Source of the DNA: an uncultured Anaerolineae bacterium
GTDB taxonomy: Bacteria > Chloroflexota > Anaerolineae > Anaerolineales > Villigracilaceae
Length of the DNA: 64,000 bases
Direction: 5' to 3'
Assembly (NCBI GenBank): GCA_903838415.1
Contig: CAILYI010000109.1
Location: forward strand, 1 to 64,000
Positions within the stretch are counted from its first letter, which is position 1, and every line of letters starts with the position of its first letter. The notes below the pieces were generated by a model. It was not told where the DNA came from and ran no database searches. It saw only the letters and a list, made by a program, of their open reading frames with translations. Shown here in pieces: positions 8,143 through 16,594 of the stretch. The position numbers were made by a program, and so were the translations under genes.

Positions 8143-8967
8143 CTACCCGCTAAGGGCAGAAATATAAGTGGCGGTGGAATGATTCAACCCGAGGCTGTTA
8201 CCCTGAAAGGTGAAATCGACCGGGATGCCGACGTGGGTATAATTTCCGCTCGGGAAAAGTGGAACCTGTACCGGCAAGGGGATGGACGTCACCAGGTCCG
8301 AAGTATTGACGACGCGGAAGGTCCTGGTATTGGGGAGCGCATCATAAGCCTTAGCAAAGTCATTATCACCCACGCGCGGACAGCCAAACGTGTAGGAGAT
8401 CGGCTTTTTGAAAGAGGTCGACTTAATCACATCGGGCAGCGCCAGCAGGCTCAAAGCGCCGCCCAAGCTGTGCCCGGTAATAAAAAGCTGGTAGTCCGGG
8501 CCAAAACCGGCCAGAGTTTTGATAAAGCTGTCGCGGCAGCGATTGTAAATCTTCATGAAACCGCTCGAAACATTGCCCCATTTGGCCAGGCGATACGGCT
8601 GGATGCCAATACTGGCGTCAAACAACCATTCGCGCGGCGTCACCGTTCCGCGAAAGACCAGGAAGACGGTTTTGTCCTGCACGGCCACAAATCCCATCGG
8701 GATGTCCTTGCCGACCAGGCTATCCAGCGAAAGCCCGAAAGAAACGGGCAGCTCCTGGATTTCCTTATCCACCACGGTGGTGTCGCTTTCATCCTGGGCG
8801 TCAAAAGACAGGATGGTGTGATACAAAATTTCCCCGACTAGCTTGAAATTCCCTTGCAATTTCCAGGGAACTGCCTGCTTGAAATTTTCAAAGTGCTGAT
8901 AGGCTTGATCGACCAGTTGGCAGAGTTCAATCGCCCTGGCTTTATCAAATTGCGGAGGATAGTACAT
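8143..8967 (-). CDS. class 3 lipase family protein
   Basis: 274 residues of the Lipase_3 alpha/beta-hydrolase family. The nucleophile elbow is GHSLGG with S167; the aspartate is in NTSDLVTSIP near residue 232 and the histidine in YTHVGIP near 254. A VFRGT segment before the elbow fits the oxyanion strand. No signal peptide is present, so it may act in the cytoplasm or be exported by an unknown route. The ATG at 8967 has AAAGGAG eight bases upstream. The frame is open further upstream to 9081 and encodes a CIHCGRAL zinc-ribbon-like piece, but that region lacks a matching ribosome-binding site and is probably not part of the protein. Confidence 0.88.
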   Translation of the reverse strand: MYYPPQFDKARAIELCQLVDQAYQHFENFKQAVPWKLQGNFKLVGEILYHTILSFDAQDESDTTVVDKEIQELPVSFGLSLDSLVGKDIPMGFVAVQDKTVFLVFRGTVTPREWLFDASIGIQPYRLAKWGNVSSGFMKIYNRCRDSFIKTLAGFGPDYQLFITGHSLGGALSLLALPDVIKSTSFKKPISYTFGCPRVGDNDFAKAYDALPNTRTFRVVNTSDLVTSIPLPVQVPLFPSGNYTHVGIPVDFTFQGNSLGLNHSTATYISALSG

Positions 8968-9063
8968 GGTTTCACTCCTTTTTCTGAATATAAACCCGGA
9001 ATTTGTAGCAGCATGAAACATAAAAAGGGAATCAAGTGCCCGGCCACAGTGGATACATTTTCC

Positions 9064-9107
9064 GTAACCGTAATCTGTCACGACAGGAGAGTTACACCTG
9101 CGGTTAC
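9064..9107. promoter_or_regulatory. nested inverted repeat upstream of the lipase gene
   Basis: GTAACCG (9064-9070) and CGGTTAC (9101-9107) form outer arms around an inner CTGTC/GACAG repeat (9075-9086). It lies about 100 bases before the lipase start. This could be an operator or a weak cruciform; no known site is matched. Confidence 0.3.
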
Positions 9108-9224
9108 GCTATAGAAACTATACAATAAATCTTTTCACAAAACAACTACCGCAGAGAGGATTGCTCGTCAGCCCCAATTTACAATATACCGGCTTATCAG
9201 CCGATGTGATTTCCTGAATTATTT

Positions 9225-9824
9225 TTACAGTTCGCGTTCGATTTCAATGGGACAAACCAAAGCCGGTTTGCGATTGGCCAGGAAAAAATGCCGCCCTGCC
9301 AGCAAAAAACAAATAAACGAGCCGCCCGCAAAGAATTGAATTCCACTGGCGAGCCAGGCCAGAAAGTACACTATTCCGAATACAAACGCGTCATATGAAA
9401 CCAGGCGCTGTCCGAGCCAGTAGGATTGTCGAATGTGACCACTCATCGCATCCGGCCAATCTTTCAGGTGCAGATGGATATACATGTTTCGAATGTGGCG
9501 CAAGTCCACAAACAGCCAGAGCAGCATGAAAGCTCCCAGCATGAATTCGAAATTGACAGTCCATGGGATGAAAACACCGAACAAAATCAATAAACCCACC
9601 ATAATTGTCAACAAAGCCAGGAAACGCAGGTTGATCCAGCGCGGCCGGGCAATATCGAGCTCGAAAATTGGGTTTAGCTCTACCCCGCCTTCATACTTAA
9701 AATGGCGCGATAAAGTCTTCTGATAATATCGCGCAAACCAGACGGTAGAACTGTAATCGAAAGCGTACAGAACTGCCCAAATTAGAGCTGCAATTATGGG
9801 GTTGTGTAAGAAGAACTGAATCAC
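9225..9824 (-). CDS. polytopic membrane protein of unknown function
   Basis: 199 residues with about five hydrophobic segments: near the N-terminus (8-25), two in the middle (65-85 and 88-105) and two toward the end (140-158 and 163-180). The loop after the first helix has a DYSSTVWFARYY motif and ends in an acidic, proline-containing region. No family is recognised. The stop lies well clear of the lipase gene and the start is 11 bases after the stop of the DapA-family gene, so it is probably cotranscribed with that gene and the metallophosphoesterase upstream. There is no lipobox or obvious catalytic motif. Confidence 0.75.
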   Translation of the reverse strand: MIQFFLHNPIIAALIWAVLYAFDYSSTVWFARYYQKTLSRHFKYEGGVELNPIFELDIARPRWINLRFLALLTIMVGLLILFGVFIPWTVNFEFMLGAFMLLWLFVDLRHIRNMYIHLHLKDWPDAMSGHIRQSYWLGQRLVSYDAFVFGIVYFLAWLASGIQFFAGGSFICFLLAGRHFFLANRKPALVCPIEIEREL

Positions 9825-9835
9825 TCTTTTCCTCT

Positions 9836-10759
9836 TTAGCTGTTTTCCGGCTGATCACATCCGTGCAATTCCTGGAAACAGGTTTCTTCTATCTGGCTGA
9901 TAACCGGCATGAGCGGTGGTCTCACGGGCCAACGCTCAAAAGCAAAGAGACGGGCCAACATGGCTTTCAGAATGGGCGGGAAAGGCTGGTAACGATCCAA
10001 TACGCGTCGATATAAATTGAGCTGCGCCTGAACATCGATGGCGTCACCATCTTGAATAAAAATATTCCACACCTGACGAAGCAAGGGGGAATAAAGATTA
10101 GCCATGGCTGTAATGGCACCGCCCGCATTATACTCGAGCGCTTGCAAAAACAAGCCGTCGTTTCCGTTCAGAACGAGCAAATCATCTCCAAAACGGGCGC
10201 CCAGCGCAATGGCATGTTGCGAATCGCCAGACGAATCTTTGATCCCGGCGAATCTCTTTGGAAAAGTATCCTTCAATCGCGCAAGCAAATCAAGGGAAAG
10301 GGGAACGCCCGTTACCCCGGGAATGTGGTAACCGAGCAGGTAACCGTCCCGTGGTACTGCACGGCGAATGACCATGTTATACCATTCAAACAGACCATCA
10401 TCGCTCACCTTTCGAAAGTAATAGGGTGGGAGAACGACAACCGCCTCGCAGCCCAGGTCGAAGGCCGTGCGAGTCAATTCGACGGTTTCGTCCAGGCTGG
10501 GCGTACCTGTCCCAGCCAGCAGGCGGAATTCCGGGTAGGTGTGACGCACTTCCTGTGCAATCCGCAAAACGGTTTCACGCTCTTTGGCACTGAAGGATGG
10601 GCCTTCGCCAGTGGTGCCGAACAATAACGCACCGTGACACTCCCGGGCGGCGAGAAAGTTCAGAAACGGAACAATGGCTGCGGGATCGATCGAAAAATCC
10701 TGCTTTAACGGTGTTACGGCGGCAGCATAGATACCGGCGAGGGGGTGAGAAACTGTCAT
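9836..10759 (-). CDS. dihydrodipicolinate synthase family aldolase
   Basis: 307-residue TIM-barrel class I aldolase. GTTGEG at 48-53 binds the pyruvate carboxylate, a tyrosine pair lies at 113-114 (PPYYF), Y144 sits in GYHIPG and the Schiff-base lysine is K174 in AGIKDSSGD. In true DapA the segment after the tyrosine carries an arginine that binds the second substrate (YNxPxRT); here it is GYHIPGVTG, so lysine biosynthesis is unlikely. A sugar-acid aldolase or dehydratase role is more probable, but the substrate cannot be told from sequence. Its start lies two bases past the stop of the metallophosphoesterase gene, so the two are cotranscribed. Confidence 0.88.
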   Translation of the reverse strand: MTVSHPLAGIYAAAVTPLKQDFSIDPAAIVPFLNFLAARECHGALLFGTTGEGPSFSAKERETVLRIAQEVRHTYPEFRLLAGTGTPSLDETVELTRTAFDLGCEAVVVLPPYYFRKVSDDGLFEWYNMVIRRAVPRDGYLLGYHIPGVTGVPLSLDLLARLKDTFPKRFAGIKDSSGDSQHAIALGARFGDDLLVLNGNDGLFLQALEYNAGGAITAMANLYSPLLRQVWNIFIQDGDAIDVQAQLNLYRRVLDRYQPFPPILKAMLARLFAFERWPVRPPLMPVISQIEETCFQELHGCDQPENS

Positions 10760-10761
10760 TT

Positions 10762-11385
10762 TTATTCCTCGATGTCCATCAAACGGAAAGGATATATATT
10801 CACCACTTGCGTTCCGCGAAAGTCAATTATATGACTATTCAGGTTTTGTCGATAGAAAAAAGTATGTCCATGCAGCAAATAGCGCGGTTTGGCCACCTGT
10901 AGCACAAGGTTTAGCGCGCGCAAACCGTGATGAGCCGGATCATCGTCATCGTGAATGCCCTCGGGCGGAGAGTGCGTTATCAGGATATCCAGGTTGCGGC
11001 GATTACGAATGCGGCCAAGGAGAATTTTAGGCAGAAGGCGATAGGCGCGCAGGTACATTTGGGCCTGAGTATATTGATTCGGCGCCCCGGGATGGTACAT
11101 AATGCTGCCTCCCAGCCCGGCCATTAGCAGCCCTCTGGCGTAGGTAACTTCGCCATCCAGGTTGGTGCCACCCTCCGCGCGGGAACTGGCCTGGGAACCA
11201 TAGGCCGGATCGTGGTTGCCGGGGACGTAAAAGAGCGGCACGTTGAAAACGGTAACCAGAAATTCGAGGTAAGCATAAGGTAAATCACCGCAACCAAGCA
11301 GCATGCGCACATCCGGATAAGTTTCACGAACCGATGGCGTATACAGTCGTTCAATGATTTCGTCGCTGATGGCAAGGATTTTCAT
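10762..11385 (-). CDS. calcineurin-like metallophosphoesterase
   Basis: 207 residues with most metallophosphoesterase motifs: D8 in AISDE (the usual DxH is DE here), GCGDLPY with D34, GNHD at 56-59, a histidine in ITHSPPEG, and LHGHTF near the C-terminus. The acidic HDDDDPAHHG stretch follows the fourth motif. The ATG at 11385 starts at the first beta strand; no strong ribosome-binding site precedes it, and an in-frame upstream ATG at 11451 would add an unlikely 22 residues. It is the first gene of a three-gene minus-strand run. The substrate is unknown. Confidence 0.87.
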   Translation of the reverse strand: MKILAISDEIIERLYTPSVRETYPDVRMLLGCGDLPYAYLEFLVTVFNVPLFYVPGNHDPAYGSQASSRAEGGTNLDGEVTYARGLLMAGLGGSIMYHPGAPNQYTQAQMYLRAYRLLPKILLGRIRNRRNLDILITHSPPEGIHDDDDPAHHGLRALNLVLQVAKPRYLLHGHTFFYRQNLNSHIIDFRGTQVVNIYPFRLMDIEE

Positions 11386-11523
11386 AATGGGTTGGCTGTT
11401 CCGGGAAGTATTTTGCCTCAAAACAAGTCCTGACGCAAGACGCAAAAACATAAATAGCGGGAATAATGGACTATAATTTATTATCTATTTTAGTATATCC
11501 ATTCACTTGTTTATTGGCAGAGC

Positions 11524-13419
11524 ATGGAAACTCAACGAATCGATCAATCGCCTGAATCTGGAGACCACCGGACAAATTCCGGTCAGCTCCTCCCCGGAAC
11601 CAACCTGGTCAACCGCTATTTGATTCAGGATGTGATTGGCGTGGGGGGGATGGGTTCTGTTTATCGCGCGCGCGACCTGCATTTTCCGAACGTGGTAAAA
11701 CTGGTGGCCGTCAAAGAAATGATCAACCAGGCACCGGATCTGTTGGTGCGGCAAACCGTGGTGCAAAATTTCGAACGCGAAGCCAATATCCTGGCAACGC
11801 TCAGCCACCCATCCATTCCGCGTATCTATGATTATTTTACGCTGGATAATCGCTCTTACCTGGTGTTGGAATTTGTCAACGGGCGGGATCTGGAAGTGGT
11901 GCTGAGCCAGGCCGACACCTTTATCTCCGAAGAACAAATCCTCGATTGGGCCATTCAACTGTGCGACGTGCTCAATTTCCTGCACACCCACAAACCGGAC
12001 CCCATCGTTTTCCGTGATATGAAACCATCCAACGTGATGGTGAATCAGCACAACCACATCATCCTGGTGGATTTTGGCATTGCCAAACCTTTCCAGACCG
12101 GTCAAAAAGGGACGATGATCGGAACTGAGGGCTATTCGCCTCCCGAACAATATCGCGGCGAAGCCAACGCCCAGGCAGATATCTACGCCCTGGGAGCCAC
12201 CATCCACCACCTGGCCACGCGCCGCGATCCGCGCCTGGAACCGCCTTTCTCGTTTGCCGAACGGCCCATCCGCAAGATTAATCCCAGCATCTCGGTGGAA
12301 CTTGAAACCGTCATCAACACGGCCCTGCAGTACAACGTCGAAAACCGTTTCAAGACGGTGGAAGACCTTAAGCAAGCCCTGATCGGTGCTGCGCGCAAGA
12401 CCGGCCTGCTCAACCGCATCAGCACCAACCAGACACCCTCCGGAGCGGCCGCCAGCGCAGGCGGCATCAAGCCGGTCTGGGCTTTTCAGTGCGAAGACGA
12501 AATCCGCGGGACGCCGCTTTATTGGAGCGGCATGCTCTTTGCGGGCTGCTACGATAATAACCTGTACGCGCTCAATGCCGCGAATGGCGAATTCCAGTGG
12601 AAATATCCCGCCGAAGGCGGAATTGTCAGCCGGCCGATTGCCGCCGAGGACACCCTCTTTTTTGGTTCGGAAGACAAGCGGCTGCATGCCGTCAACGCGC
12701 GCACAGGCAAAATGTCCTGGTTGTATTATTCGGATGGGCGCATCCGCTCCTCGGGGCGTATCGCCGATGGACATATTTTCATCGGCTCGGACGACAAATA
12801 CCTTCACGCCGTCAACCTGTCAACCGGACGAATGGCCTGGCGCTACGAAGTGGGGGACGAAGTGCGCTCCACCCCGTTCATCGTCAATGACCTGATTTAT
12901 TTCGGCTCTGAAGGCGGCGAACTGATCTGTCTGGACTTCCGCGGACAGCTGAAGTGGCGCTTCAAAGCCAAACGCGCCATCACCTCCTCGCCGTGGGTGC
13001 AAGACAATGTCGTCTTTTTCACATCCATGGACGGGTTCATGTATGCCCTGGATGCGAAATCAGGCTGGCTGGTATGGCGCTTCCGCATGGACAAAGCCTC
13101 GATCGTTTCGCCGTATGTTTCCGAAGGCCTGGTATATGCCGGCTCGTCAGATGGTCACATCTACGCGGTCGATGTGCGCAACGCCCGGGAAACCTGGCGC
13201 TATAAAACCGGTCATCAGGTCAACGGCTCGCCCATCATCTATAAAGATTCCGTCTACGTTGGGTCAGTGGACAATTACCTGTACTGCCTGGAGAGCCGCA
13301 CCGGGCGCTTACGCTGGAAATTCGAAACCAAGGGGCCCATCACCGGCACACCTTGCATCTATGACGATATTCTATACTTCGGCTCCACCGACCATTTTCT
13401 TTACGCCCTGATGGCTTAG
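11524..13419 (+). CDS. Ser/Thr protein kinase with C-terminal PQQ-like beta-propeller
   Basis: 631 residues. The kinase domain (about 31-300) has a glycine loop (IGVGGMGSV, 38-46), K64 in VAVKEM, E85, the catalytic FRDMKPSN with D165 (phenylalanine in place of the usual histidine) and DFG at 183-185. A short linker leads to eight repeats of about 40 residues (318-631), each with a W-x-(F/Y) strand and a (Y/H)AxxxxxG strand, as in PQQ/BamB-type propellers. No transmembrane segment lies between the two parts, so the propeller should be cytosolic and probably binds a partner rather than an external ligand. TATAAT at 11472-11477 may be the -10 box. It is the first gene of a six-gene signalling operon. 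Confidence 0.93.
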   Translation: METQRIDQSPESGDHRTNSGQLLPGTNLVNRYLIQDVIGVGGMGSVYRARDLHFPNVVKLVAVKEMINQAPDLLVRQTVVQNFEREANILATLSHPSIPRIYDYFTLDNRSYLVLEFVNGRDLEVVLSQADTFISEEQILDWAIQLCDVLNFLHTHKPDPIVFRDMKPSNVMVNQHNHIILVDFGIAKPFQTGQKGTMIGTEGYSPPEQYRGEANAQADIYALGATIHHLATRRDPRLEPPFSFAERPIRKINPSISVELETVINTALQYNVENRFKTVEDLKQALIGAARKTGLLNRISTNQTPSGAAASAGGIKPVWAFQCEDEIRGTPLYWSGMLFAGCYDNNLYALNAANGEFQWKYPAEGGIVSRPIAAEDTLFFGSEDKRLHAVNARTGKMSWLYYSDGRIRSSGRIADGHIFIGSDDKYLHAVNLSTGRMAWRYEVGDEVRSTPFIVNDLIYFGSEGGELICLDFRGQLKWRFKAKRAITSSPWVQDNVVFFTSMDGFMYALDAKSGWLVWRFRMDKASIVSPYVSEGLVYAGSSDGHIYAVDVRNARETWRYKTGHQVNGSPIIYKDSVYVGSVDNYLYCLESRTGRLRWKFETKGPITGTPCIYDDILYFGSTDHFLYALMA

Positions 13420-13446
13420 CTGGGTCTGCTTGAGAGGAGATAACCC

Positions 13447-14352
13447 GTGTTGGATTTTTTTAGGAATATATTCGGGAAAAAAAATAACAAACCATCTGTG
13501 GACAGCGCCGTGACCGCCCCGCTCTCTGATGTGCAATTAAAATCGATCGTCACCACTACGGCGCAAAACCGCTTTGAACCGACGCAATTCCTGGTCGCCA
13601 GCGGACAGTCCGTGGGACGGCAACGCGAGTTGAATGAAGACAGCATTTTCACCTTCGCAACGGTCATCGCCGGAAACAGCAGCAATCCACCTCTCGGGCT
13701 TTTTATCATCGCCGACGGCATGGGCGGGCACCAGTACGGCGAAATAGCCAGTAATACTGCCATTCGCAGCATCTCAGGCTACGTGATGAAGAAATTCCAC
13801 AATTCGCTGTTCACAATCCCCACACAACCGGTGGACGAATCTTTACAGGAAATCATCCAGGCAGGCATCATGGAAGCCCAGCGGGCTGTGCTGCGCGAGG
13901 CGCCGGGATCCGGTACGACCGTCACGGCGGCATTGGTGCTCGGTCAACAATTGACCATCGCGCACGTCGGCGACAGCCGCGCGTACCTGCTCTATAACCA
14001 TCAGCGCATGGAAGCCATCACCCGCGACCATTCGCTGGTGCGCCGCCTGGAAGAACTGGGCCAGATCACAGCCGCGGAAGCCGCCGTGCATCCACAGCGC
14101 AACGTGCTGTACCGCGCCATCGGTCAGGGAGAAAACCTCGAATCTGACGTTACGACCACCCCCTTCCCGATTGGCGGCTACCTTTTAATCTGCAGTGACG
14201 GCCTGTGGGGAGTCGTCCCTGATGAAGAAATGCTCCGAATCGTTTATACAACACCCAACATTCAGAGCGCCTGCCAGGAGCTCGTTGCCGCGGCCAATGC
14301 CGCTGGCGGACCTGATAACATCAGTGTCATTCTAGCGCAGTTGATTGGCTAA
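13447..14352 (+). CDS. PP2C-family protein phosphatase
   Basis: 301 residues. All the main PP2C metal-binding motifs are present: NEDS near residue 63, ADGMGGH at 89-95, HVGDSRAYLL, SDGLWGVV and the terminal GGPDNISV. A 40-residue N-terminal tail of low complexity precedes the catalytic domain. The start is GTG at 13447 with GAGGAG seven bases before it, 27 bases after the kinase stop. It should reverse phosphorylation by the upstream kinase, on the kinase itself or on partners such as the FHA protein. No membrane segment is seen. Confidence 0.95.
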   Translation: MLDFFRNIFGKKNNKPSVDSAVTAPLSDVQLKSIVTTTAQNRFEPTQFLVASGQSVGRQRELNEDSIFTFATVIAGNSSNPPLGLFIIADGMGGHQYGEIASNTAIRSISGYVMKKFHNSLFTIPTQPVDESLQEIIQAGIMEAQRAVLREAPGSGTTVTAALVLGQQLTIAHVGDSRAYLLYNHQRMEAITRDHSLVRRLEELGQITAAEAAVHPQRNVLYRAIGQGENLESDVTTTPFPIGGYLLICSDGLWGVVPDEEMLRIVYTTPNIQSACQELVAAANAAGGPDNISVILAQLIG

Positions 14353-14368
14353 TATTTGAAAGGGCTTG

Positions 14369-15847
14369 ATGTCGAAACGGCCAGATAATTTTTATACGTT
14401 ACTGGGCATCCTGCGTGCGGCCACACAGGATGAGATTCGGCGTGCCTATCACCAGGCCGCCAAACGACTGCACCCTGACACAAATGAAGCCCCCGGAGAA
14501 ACCGAGTTATTCCTGGATGTACAACAGGCTTACCAGGTGCTTTCCGATCCTTCACGCCGTTCAGCCTACGATGCAAGCCTGCCTCCGGAAGAAAAAATTC
14601 CCCCGGTTGTTGATAAAAACATCCTGCTGAGCCGCAAAGAACTGCTGCAACTCAGCGAACCACAGCTCGTTTATGCGCTGATTGAGGTTTCGCCGGTTGA
14701 TGAACACAAAAAAACGTCGAGTTCCGTTCCGCTAAACATTTGTCTGGCGCTGGATTGCTCGACTTCGATGAAAGGCGAAAAACTGAATACGGTCAAAGCG
14801 ACCGCCGTCCAGTTGATTCGCAAGCTTAATCCACAGGATATCTTCTCGGTAGTGACTTTCAGCGACCGCGCCGAAGTGGTCATCCCCGCCACCCGGCAGG
14901 CCAATACGCTCAAGATGGAGAATCAAATCCAGCTTTTGCAGGCCTCCGGCGGAACGGAAATATTTCAGGGTTTGAAAGCCAGCCTCGAAGAAGTTCGCCG
15001 CTATCGAAATTCGAACTACATCAACCACATCGTCATCCTGACCGATGGGCAAACCTACGGGGATGAGCAAGTCAGCTATGAGCTGGCAAAAAAATCCGCC
15101 GAAAGCGGCATCAGCATCAGCGGATTGGGAATTGGCAGCGGTTGGAATGACATTTTCCTGGATCAACTCGCCAGCCTGACCGGCGGACACACCATGCTGG
15201 TTTCACAGCCCAATGACATTGAGCACCTGCTCGTCGAAAAATTTGCCAATCTCTCGGCGACCTTTGCCGAAAACGTCACACTAGAATATGAAAGTGACGA
15301 AGGCGTGGAACTCAATTATATTTACCGCCTTCAGCCAGAGACAAACCACATCGTCAACGAAAATCCGCTGCACCTTGGATCAATTCAACGAACGGTGCCC
15401 CTGTCCATCCTGGTGGAGTTTAAAATCCAGCCGCAAGCTTTGAAGGCGGCGAACGTCAATCTGCTGCACGGAAATTTGACAATTTCTGCGGCGGCCGTGC
15501 AAACACCGGTGTTGCCCATCCCGATCGACATTACACTGGCCATCAAGGAACAAATCACGCCCGAACTGCCACCGCCAGCCATTGTCCAGGCGCTTTCGCG
15601 CTTGACGCTTTACCGCATCCAGGAAAAGGCGCGTAATGAGATGGCCGATGGTAATTACAGCAAAGCCGCTGACCATTTACAAAAATTGGCCACGCATTTG
15701 CTGGCACAAGGTCAAACCGGTCTTGCAAAAACCATCATGCTCGAAGTTAAAAATATCGAAAAAGATCAAAGCTATTCAGAACAAGGCGAAAAACGAATAA
15801 AATATGGAACGCGGGCATTGTTATTGCCCGGGGAGGAAAAATCATGA
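14369..15847 (+). CDS. J-domain/von Willebrand A fusion protein
   Basis: 492 residues. Residues 5-72 form a DnaJ domain with HPD at 35-37 and the flanking LGI and AYxVLSDP helices. A vWA domain follows (about 120-290) with an intact MIDAS start, DCSTSMKG, and ILTDGQTYGDE. The C-terminal third has a beta-rich region and a helical tail (SRLTLYRIQEKARNEMADG). The J-domain should recruit a DnaK-type Hsp70, while the vWA binds metal and partner protein. The ATG at 14369 follows GAAAGGG; a TTG sits directly before it. Stop overlaps the next gene by four bases. J-vWA fusions are unusual; the position next to a kinase and PP2C recalls TerY-P triads. Confidence 0.9.
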   Translation: MSKRPDNFYTLLGILRAATQDEIRRAYHQAAKRLHPDTNEAPGETELFLDVQQAYQVLSDPSRRSAYDASLPPEEKIPPVVDKNILLSRKELLQLSEPQLVYALIEVSPVDEHKKTSSSVPLNICLALDCSTSMKGEKLNTVKATAVQLIRKLNPQDIFSVVTFSDRAEVVIPATRQANTLKMENQIQLLQASGGTEIFQGLKASLEEVRRYRNSNYINHIVILTDGQTYGDEQVSYELAKKSAESGISISGLGIGSGWNDIFLDQLASLTGGHTMLVSQPNDIEHLLVEKFANLSATFAENVTLEYESDEGVELNYIYRLQPETNHIVNENPLHLGSIQRTVPLSILVEFKIQPQALKAANVNLLHGNLTISAAAVQTPVLPIPIDITLAIKEQITPELPPPAIVQALSRLTLYRIQEKARNEMADGNYSKAADHLQKLATHLLAQGQTGLAKTIMLEVKNIEKDQSYSEQGEKRIKYGTRALLLPGEEKS

Positions 15848-16341
15848 TTGCATGCCCAAATTGCAAAGCTCAGGAACCGGATGGCACCATCTTCTGCAGT
15901 GAGTGCGGAGCTCAGTTGATCCAGCCTGATGCTGCGCAAACCCATAAATTCTCACAAGCGCCCGATGAGCAATTCGATACCGGGGTCTATATTGATAATA
16001 TGCCCAGCCAGGGGAATGCATGGATTTCTCTGCACTTGCTGGAGAGTGGACATATCCTGCCCATTGGGGAACGAAGTGAGTTTACGCTGGGACGTTTAAG
16101 CGAGAATCAACCGCTCGAACCAGATATTGACCTTTCTGAATTCAAGGCGTTTGATAACGGCGTTTCGCGCCTGCATGCCATCATTCGCCGCACCGACGGC
16201 AATGTGACTTTGGTAGATTTGGGCTCATCCAATGGCACCTATGTTAACGGGATCAGGATTGCTCCCAACATGGAACATCCTATCCATCACGGCGACATTG
16301 TGGCGCTTGGTAAATTAAAGATCCAGATTATCCTATCCTAA
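15844..16341 (+). CDS. zinc-ribbon FHA-domain protein
   Basis: 165 residues. Four cysteines (C4, C7, C18, C21) make an N-terminal zinc ribbon. A linker leads to an FHA domain (about 78-165) with the phosphothreonine-binding signature: the GR of TLGRLSE, SRLHA, and DLGSSNGTYVNG. FHA domains bind phosphothreonine, so this is the likely reader of kinase output in the operon. Translation is coupled to the J-vWA gene by an ATGA overlap. There is no signal peptide or membrane segment. Confidence 0.93.
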   Translation: MIACPNCKAQEPDGTIFCSECGAQLIQPDAAQTHKFSQAPDEQFDTGVYIDNMPSQGNAWISLHLLESGHILPIGERSEFTLGRLSENQPLEPDIDLSEFKAFDNGVSRLHAIIRRTDGNVTLVDLGSSNGTYVNGIRIAPNMEHPIHHGDIVALGKLKIQIILS

Positions 16342-16351
16342 AAGGTGGCTC

Positions 16352-16591
16352 ATGCCTACAATTTTGATCCATATCTCCAACGAAGATCCAATTTTAGGGG
16401 AAGTGGAAAACCTGCCCAACCCGAACGACCAGATGATCCAGGTCAAAAATCCACGCCGCCGTGATGGGAAGGACTTGCATTATCTGCAAGCGAATGTGAC
16501 AGAAGTCATCTGGCCGCTCAACCGAGTCGCATTTATAGAAATTATCCCCGGTGAAAATGATGAACAGATCATCGGGTTTGTAAGGGAGTAA
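16352..16591 (+). CDS. small conserved-looking protein, unknown function
   Basis: 79 residues, with AAGGTGG before the ATG. The sequence has alternating beta-type segments (PTILIHI, LHYLQANVTEV) and ends in RVAFIEIIPGENDEQIIGFVRE. No family is recognised with certainty. It resembles, in length and pattern, the 99-residue protein at 36383-36682: both have a G-x-(I/V) start, a loop, a (F/Y)L-x-(A/V)-x-(N/T)-(A/V)-x-V strand, and a final V-A-x-(L/I) strand. It sits between the FHA gene and a response regulator with spacings of 10 and 3 bases, so it is part of the operon. Confidence 0.75.
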   Translation: MPTILIHISNEDPILGEVENLPNPNDQMIQVKNPRRRDGKDLHYLQANVTEVIWPLNRVAFIEIIPGENDEQIIGFVRE

Positions 16592-16594
16592 CAC

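Noticed and set aside
11503-12807. Antisense open frame of about 430 codons over the kinase gene
   Set aside because: The plus strand carries all kinase motifs; the antisense product is low in information and matches nothing.
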